Below, one piece after another: positions 1 through 3,739 of a stretch of DNA of 6,340 nt. The DNA comes from Pyrodictiaceae archaeon. GTDB taxonomy: Archaea > Thermoproteota > Thermoprotei_A > Sulfolobales > Pyrodictiaceae. The stretch is taken from NCBI GenBank assembly GCA_015520245.1, contig WAQM01000165.1, forward strand, positions 1 to 6,340. The letters are read 5' to 3'. The first letter of the stretch is position 1. Each line of letters starts with the position of its first letter. The notes under the pieces were generated by a model. The model made no database searches, was not told the origin of the DNA, and worked only from the letters and a program-made list of their open reading frames with translations. A program made the position numbers and the translations under genes.

Positions 1-1
1 C

Positions 2-745
2 CTCGTCTACTACGTCGTCTCCAACGTTGAGGCCTACAGGAGGCTCATCGAGGACCTGAAGGAGGTCGGGCTCTATGACTTCCTCCGCAACCCCGAGAAC
101 GTGCTGAGGCTCGCGCTGCGGGAGGGCTGCACGGCCGAGAACCTCCTCGACGTCGGCTGCCGCGCATACGTGGCGGCGCCGAGGCTCGTGCCGGAGACCG
201 CGTGGCTGGACATCAGGCTGAGGGTGGAGACGCCGCTCGGCTCCTACCCCGTGACGCTGAGGATAAGGTTCGAGGCGTACGGCGAGGTGCAGGGCATCCA
301 CGGCCTCGTGCCCCGCGTCTACGCGGTCGGCGTGGGGCTCGACGAGGTCTACATGGTGATAAACCCGCCGCTCATCGAGAGCCCGATTTACGGCGAGGGC
401 GTGGCCTACCACGAGCTGCTCATCTACTACCTGCACGAGGTCTTTAAGAACCTGACGGTGCCGGAGAGGCTGGCGCTTGCCGCGGTCATGGCCGGCGGCT
501 ACCAGAGCGAGTTCGTGAGGCAGCTGAGCCCCGAGCGCGCGATGGCCTACCTGGAGAACGCGGTGCTGGACCTCTACCTGCTGGCGTCCAAGTTCGACCC
601 GTCGAACTCGACGCTCGCCACCAAGGGGCTGCAGGTCAAGGTGAAGCTGATACCGGGCGTGAGGCTCGTCTGGGCCGGTCCCCTGCTGATGGCGGCCTCG
701 TCCCTGCTGCTGGCCGCGCTCACGGCGAGGGGTGGTAGGGGCTGA
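2..745 (+). CDS. ccmF: CcmF-like cytochrome c heme lyase, C-terminal part (5' truncated by window edge)
   Basis: The frame is open from the first bases, so this is the last 247 residues of a longer protein (bacterial CcmF is about 650). CcmF takes heme from CcmE and attaches it to apocytochrome CxxCH motifs outside the membrane. The visible part is mostly an extracytoplasmic domain. A strand-rich stretch (WLDIRLRVE, VTLRIRF, then GLDEVYMVI at 338-361) resembles the CcmF segment that ends in a G-x-D-x-Y strand. A helical stretch of about 85 residues follows. The end, LQVKVKLIPGVRLVWAGPLL followed by a hydrophobic helix (about 629-727), matches the family's final 'P-x-v-x-W-x-G' membrane segment. 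The last TGA overlaps the proposed ccmA start, so the two are probably co-transcribed. The family's heme-handling WWD motif and most membrane segments lie upstream of the window. The identification rests on the C-terminal pattern and the ccm neighbours. Confidence 0.82.
   Translation, partial: LVYYVVSNVEAYRRLIEDLKEVGLYDFLRNPENVLRLALREGCTAENLLDVGCRAYVAAPRLVPETAWLDIRLRVETPLGSYPVTLRIRFEAYGEVQGIHGLVPRVYAVGVGLDEVYMVINPPLIESPIYGEGVAYHELLIYYLHEVFKNLTVPERLALAAVMAGGYQSEFVRQLSPERAMAYLENAVLDLYLLASKFDPSNSTLATKGLQVKVKLIPGVRLVWAGPLLMAASSLLLAALTARGGRG
727..734 (+). promoter_or_regulatory. Ribosome binding site deciding the ccmA start
   Basis: GAGGGGTG resembles the archaeal Shine-Dalgarno GGAGGTGA and ends 7 bases before the CTG at 742. 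No ATG, GTG or TTG lies downstream at a usable distance in the ccmA frame, so the site supports initiation at that CTG. Confidence 0.5.
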
Positions 746-1398
746 GGGGGCTGGCCCCCCTCGTCGAGGCGCGGGGGCTCTGGAAGGCCTTCGGGCCCGG
801 CCGCTGGGTCCTGCGCGGCCTCGACCTCACTGTCGAGCCGGGCCAGGTTGTCGCGGTCGTGGGGCCCAACGGCAGCGGGAAGACCACCCTGCTGAGGATC
901 CTGGCGGGCCTGCTGAGGCCGAGCCGCGGCGTGGTCAGGGTGTGCGGCGCCGAGCCGTGGAGCCGGGCGGCCAAGGCGTGCCGCGGCGTCGTGCTCCACC
1001 ACGCCGTGCTCTACGACGAGCTCACCGTCGAGGAGAACCTCAGGCTCTACGCTGCCCTGGCGGGGTTGAGGGGCTACGACCCGCGCCGCGACGATGTCGT
1101 CGCGAGGCTGGGGCTGCTCGACAAGCTGGGCGTGCCCGCCGGCTGGCTGAGCTTCGGCTGGCGGAGGCGCGCCGACATAGCCCGCGCGCTCGTTCACAGG
1201 CCCCGCGTGATCCTCATAGACGAGCCGTTCACGGGCCTGGACGAGGAGGCCGTGAGGGCCCTCGCCGACGTCATCGAGCTCATGAGGGAGCGCGGCGCGG
1301 CCGTCCTCATGACCGCGCCCCGCGCCGAGGGGGCCCTCGCGTCGCTAGCGACCCGGGTCTACGAGCTGGCGGGCGGGAGGCTGGTGGAGAGGGGGTAG
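742..1398 (+). CDS. ccmA: CcmA-like heme exporter ABC ATPase, probable CTG start
   Basis: ATPase of the CcmAB complex, which drives release of heme-loaded CcmE from CcmC; it acts on the cytoplasmic face. From CTG 742 it has 218 residues (E. coli CcmA is about 207). Visible motifs are Walker A GPNGSGKTT (41-49), LHHAVLYDELTVEENL (85-100) with His86 at the Q-loop position as in many CcmA proteins, signature-like LSFGW (136-140), Walker B VILIDEP with Asp160 and catalytic Glu161, and D-loop GLDEE. The H-loop reads MTAPRAE, so Ala192 replaces the usual switch histidine. Start choice: an in-frame TAG at 736 blocks extension, and the first GTG (859) is inside the Walker A region and would delete the A-loop strand. 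CTG 742 (MRGLAPLVEARGLW) overlaps the ccmF TGA as CTGA; CTG 751 is the alternative. The gene sits apart from ccmB, its partner. The family is secure, the exact start is not. Confidence 0.88.
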   Translation: MRGLAPLVEARGLWKAFGPGRWVLRGLDLTVEPGQVVAVVGPNGSGKTTLLRILAGLLRPSRGVVRVCGAEPWSRAAKACRGVVLHHAVLYDELTVEENLRLYAALAGLRGYDPRRDDVVARLGLLDKLGVPAGWLSFGWRRRADIARALVHRPRVILIDEPFTGLDEEAVRALADVIELMRERGAAVLMTAPRAEGALASLATRVYELAGGRLVERG

Positions 1399-1428
1399 CG
1401 CGCCGGCCCCGCACCGCTCCGAGGCGAG

Positions 1429-1437
1429 CTTTACAAG
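1429..1437 (+). promoter_or_regulatory. Candidate TATA box for ccmC
   Basis: CTTTACAAG is an AT-rich patch in G+C-rich surroundings, preceded by purine-rich GAGGCGAG that could serve as a BRE. Its centre is about 30 bases before the ccmC GTG. An archaeal transcript would then start close to the start codon, giving a leaderless or nearly leaderless mRNA. The sequence is not a perfect box A consensus. Confidence 0.4.
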
Positions 1438-1462
1438 CCGGGCGCTAACCCTCAGGGGCCCG

Positions 1463-2515
1463 GTGGAGCCCGTGCGGCTGGCGCTCGCGCTCGCGGCGCT
1501 GCTGGTCGCCGACTCCCTGGTGGCCGCGGTCGCCGCGGCCCGGGGGCCGTACCCGGCCTTCGTGCCCCTGGGGAGCCCGGCCGCCTACGCTAACTACTAC
1601 CTGCACGTCCCGGTGGCGATAGCGTCGTACGCGATGTACACCGGCGCCCTGGCCTCCGCGGTGCTCTACCTCCTCAGGAGGAAGCCCCTCTACGACGGGC
1701 TCGTGAGGGGCTTCGTCGTCGTGGGCACGGTGTACGCGGCGTACACGCTGGCCTCGGGCAGCATATGGGCCTCCGAGTCCTGGGGGGCGCCCTGGAACTG
1801 GGACCCCCGCCAGACCGGCGTCCTCCTGCTGTTCATAGCGTACCTCGTCTACTTCGCGCTCCGCGCCAGCATCGCCGACCCGGACCGGGCGCCGGTGGTC
1901 TCCGCCGTGTACGCCGTCGCCGCATACGCCATGGTCCCGGTCAGCTACCTGGCCGCCGTGATCGTCGAGTCGCTGCACCCCACCGGCGTCGTGATGCCCG
2001 GGCCCGGCCGCGGCCAGGAGCTGAGGGGGTTCGCCCGCGAGCCCGTGGTGATGGCGCTGTTCGCGACCCGCCTGGCGCTAGTCATGGCGGCGGGCGCCCT
2101 GGCGGCCAGGCTCCTAGCCGGGGCGCGGCTGGGGCCCCGCGCAGCTAAGGCCCTCATGGCCGCCGGCGCCGCCGCTGCTGCCATCCTGGCGGCCTCGGCG
2201 GCGTCCATGGCGGCCGGCTACGCCGAGGGCACGGTCGCGCGCGTCTACGCGGCCCACGTGGAGCCGGGGCGCGGCCTCGTGCTGACCGTCGGCCTCGGGG
2301 GCGCCCCGATGAACGTGACCTACGCCGGCCCCTACGAGGCGTTCCTGGTCAACGGCACGCCCGCGCTGGCCGGCCACGTGGTGAGCCTGAGGCTAGAGGA
2401 CGGCGTTGCCACCGAGCTCCGCGTGCTTAGGCCGCCCGTGGTCATAGCGAACACGCTGCTGTACGGGGCGGCGGTTTTCGGGCTAACCCTTATCGTGGCC
2501 CGCCGCGCGGCCTAG
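1463..2515 (+). CDS. ccmC: CcmC-like heme handling protein with extra C-terminal extracytoplasmic domain
   Basis: CcmC presents heme to CcmE on the outer face of the membrane. Residues 1-175 match the family: LHVPVAIASY with His48, a W-rich WWD-type motif at 102-114 (W102, W107, W111, W113, D114), DPRQTG, and SLHP with His172. The two histidines are 124 residues apart, the same spacing as the heme-ligand pair His60/His184 of E. coli CcmC. The protein has 350 residues against about 245 in E. coli. The extra part holds membrane segments at about 229-251 and 326-346, enclosing a beta-rich domain at about 253-324 that positive-inside charges place outside the cell. The start is GTG 1463; a weak AGGGG lies 4 bases upstream, and a TATA-like box suggests near-leaderless expression. 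The gene is separated from ccmA by 64 bases and from ccmE by 13. The core assignment is secure; the role of the extension is unknown. Confidence 0.9.
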   Translation: MEPVRLALALAALLVADSLVAAVAAARGPYPAFVPLGSPAAYANYYLHVPVAIASYAMYTGALASAVLYLLRRKPLYDGLVRGFVVVGTVYAAYTLASGSIWASESWGAPWNWDPRQTGVLLLFIAYLVYFALRASIADPDRAPVVSAVYAVAAYAMVPVSYLAAVIVESLHPTGVVMPGPGRGQELRGFAREPVVMALFATRLALVMAAGALAARLLAGARLGPRAAKALMAAGAAAAAILAASAASMAAGYAEGTVARVYAAHVEPGRGLVLTVGLGGAPMNVTYAGPYEAFLVNGTPALAGHVVSLRLEDGVATELRVLRPPVVIANTLLYGAAVFGLTLIVARRAA

Positions 2516-2523
2516 GAGGGGAG
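2516..2523 (+). promoter_or_regulatory. Ribosome binding site of ccmE
   Basis: GAGGGGAG lies directly after the ccmC stop and 5 bases before the ccmE GTG at 2529. It supports that GTG as start and points to translation from a transcript shared with ccmC. Confidence 0.55.
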
Positions 2524-2528
2524 GCGGG

Positions 2529-2936
2529 GTGCGCGCCGGCCTCAAAGCGGTCGCGCTCGCGGCCGTGCTCTTCGCCGCGTTCCTCGCGCTCGGCCTCGCG
2601 GCGGTGATGAGCAGCAGCTACATGGACGTCTCGGACCTGGTCAAGCTCGAGCGCGAGGCGCGCGTGACGGTCAAGGGGAGGCTCGTGGACCTCAGCTACA
2701 GCCCCGCCGAGCGCAAGCTCTACCTGGTGCTCGAGGGGAGGGATGGCAGCAGGGTCGTGGCGGTCGTCGACGCCGACTACATCGAGAGGAAGTACGGGCC
2801 GGTGCAGTACCTGCGCTGGGACCCCGAGCGGGTCGTGCTCCAGGGCATCTACGATCCGTCGACGCGCACGCTGAGGGTGACCGAGATACTGCAGGGCTGC
2901 CACAGCGGCTACGGCCAGCCCGCGGTCTACGGCTAG
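2529..2936 (+). CDS. ccmE: CcmE heme chaperone, archaeal CxxxY type
   Basis: CcmE receives heme from CcmC, binds it covalently outside the membrane and hands it to CcmF. The protein has 135 residues. It has one N-terminal membrane anchor (about 6-27), then SSYMDVSDLV and an OB-fold-like strand pattern: VTVKGRLVDL, KLYLVLEGRDG, RVVAVVDADY, ERVVLQGIYD, TLRVTEIL. The heme site is CHSGY (Cys124 to Tyr128) in a short flexible tail rich in Gly and Pro. Most bacterial CcmE proteins use HxxxY; the CxxxY form is known from archaea and some sulfate reducers, so this variant fits an archaeal System I. A second possible ligand, His125, directly follows the cysteine. The start is GTG 2529 with GAGGGGAG upstream. 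The gene lies 13 bases after ccmC and 10 before ccmB, consistent with one operon. Confidence 0.92.
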   Translation: MRAGLKAVALAAVLFAAFLALGLAAVMSSSYMDVSDLVKLEREARVTVKGRLVDLSYSPAERKLYLVLEGRDGSRVVAVVDADYIERKYGPVQYLRWDPERVVLQGIYDPSTRTLRVTEILQGCHSGYGQPAVYG

Positions 2937-2946
2937 GGGCGGCCCC

Positions 2947-3618
2947 TTGAGGGCGCTCGCCGCCCTCCTAGCCAAGGACCTGCTGGCCACCGCCAGGAGG
3001 CCCCAGGACGCGCTCGCGCTGCTGGTCGTCGCGGCGGTGGCCGCCGTCGCCGCGTCGTACATGGTCTCCGGGCCCGCGGCCCCGCTGGCCGAGTACGAGG
3101 ACGCGGCGGTGGTGCTGGCCCTGGGCCACGTGCTCACCATGTACCTGGTCGCGGTCGCCGCCGGCTTCCTCGCCGTGGTCAGGGAGGCCGAGAGGGGCAC
3201 GCTAGACGGCCTAAGGTCGTCGCCGGCGGCGCCGGAGGAGGTGTTCCTCGCCAAGACCCTCTACATCCTCGGGCTCGTGCTGGCCACCTCCCTCGCCTAC
3301 GCGGGCCTGGCCTCCTTCCTCTCCGGCTGGAGCCTGCTAACGCCCGACTACCTGGCGCTGGCTGCCGCCGCGTCCCTCTACATCTCCTCGGCCTCGGCGC
3401 TGACCGCCTTCATGATAGTGTACAGCGAGTCGAGGAGCCTGCTCGCCGTGGTCGTGCTGGGTGCTCTCCTGGCGCCCTTCCTCCAGCACAGCCTCCACCC
3501 CCTCGGCTACGCCGCGGCCGGCGCCGCCGACCACGCCTCCCTGCTCCGCCTCGCGGGGGCCTCGGCGGCCTTCACCGCCGTCGCCACCGCCCTCTCGAGG
3601 CCGCTCGCCGAGGTGTGA
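2947..3618 (+). CDS. ccmB: CcmB-like heme exporter permease
   Basis: Membrane subunit of the CcmAB ABC transporter that works with CcmC and CcmE. The protein has 223 residues, close to the 220 of E. coli CcmB. It opens with LLAKDLLATARRP, the typical 'kDL..e.R' cytoplasmic start of the family. It also holds the CcmB hallmark REAERGTLDGL continuing to SSPAAPEEVFLAK (about 79-103) between membrane segments 2 and 3. About six hydrophobic segments are visible, at roughly 22-41, 55-78, 104-125, 135-157, 163-180 and 197-215. The start is TTG at 2947, 10 bases after the ccmE stop, with only a weak GGGG-type ribosome site. Its ATPase partner, ccmA, is two genes upstream rather than adjacent. A general ABC-2 permease is the alternative, but the REAERGTLDGL motif and context favour CcmB. 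Confidence 0.87.
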   Translation: MRALAALLAKDLLATARRPQDALALLVVAAVAAVAASYMVSGPAAPLAEYEDAAVVLALGHVLTMYLVAVAAGFLAVVREAERGTLDGLRSSPAAPEEVFLAKTLYILGLVLATSLAYAGLASFLSGWSLLTPDYLALAAAASLYISSASALTAFMIVYSESRSLLAVVVLGALLAPFLQHSLHPLGYAAAGAADHASLLRLAGASAAFTAVATALSRPLAEV

Positions 3619-3696
3619 GCCGCCGCCCTGCCGCGTATATACCCGGAGGGCCGCCACCATGCGGGGAGGCCGCCCCGAAAGGTTCCGGTCCAACGC

Positions 3697-3704
3697 ATAA
3701 TTAT
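3697..3704 (+). promoter_or_regulatory. TATA box of the octaheme cytochrome gene
   Basis: ATAATTAT is the strongest AT-only octamer in the intergenic region. Taking archaeal initiation about 25 bases downstream, transcription would start near 3726 and leave a leader of about 14 bases containing GGAGG. The spacing fits a dedicated promoter, which would let the cytochrome be expressed more strongly than the ccm genes. Confidence 0.6.
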
Positions 3705-3729
3705 CACGCGGGGATCCGATAGGCGGCCC

Positions 3730-3734
3730 GGAGG
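3730..3734 (+). promoter_or_regulatory. Ribosome binding site deciding the cytochrome start
   Basis: GGAGG ends 5 bases before ATG 3740 and 14 bases before the alternative in-frame ATG 3749, so the first ATG is preferred. Confidence 0.6.
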
Positions 3735-3739
3735 CGGGC

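Larger units (their letters stand above)
3619..3739 (+). promoter_or_regulatory. Intergenic promoter region ahead of the octaheme cytochrome gene
   Basis: This 121-base gap contains two AT-rich boxes, TATATA at 3636-3641 and ATAATTAT at 3697-3704, and ends with GGAGG before the cytochrome start. It also contains a 13-codon reading frame (3659-3700, product MRGGRPERFRSNA) with GGAGGG 8 bases ahead of its ATG. I do not call that a gene. No T-rich terminator for the ccm genes is visible here, so readthrough is possible. Confidence 0.6.

Noticed and set aside
732..1448. 238-codon + frame overlapping ccmA
   Set aside because: The product is almost entirely Arg, Gly, Ala and Pro, a frame shadow; the overlapping frame holds the Walker motifs.
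2490..3254. 254-codon minus-strand frame opposite ccmE and ccmB
   Set aside because: Shadow of two well-supported genes; no motif and no plausible start context.
3650..3661. Exact match to a vertebrate Kozak sequence, GCCGCCACCATG, which might suggest an engineered cassette
   Set aside because: No promoter, tag or reporter follows, only 13 codons to a stop, and the flanks are native archaeal-looking sequence. It is a chance match in G+C-rich DNA.
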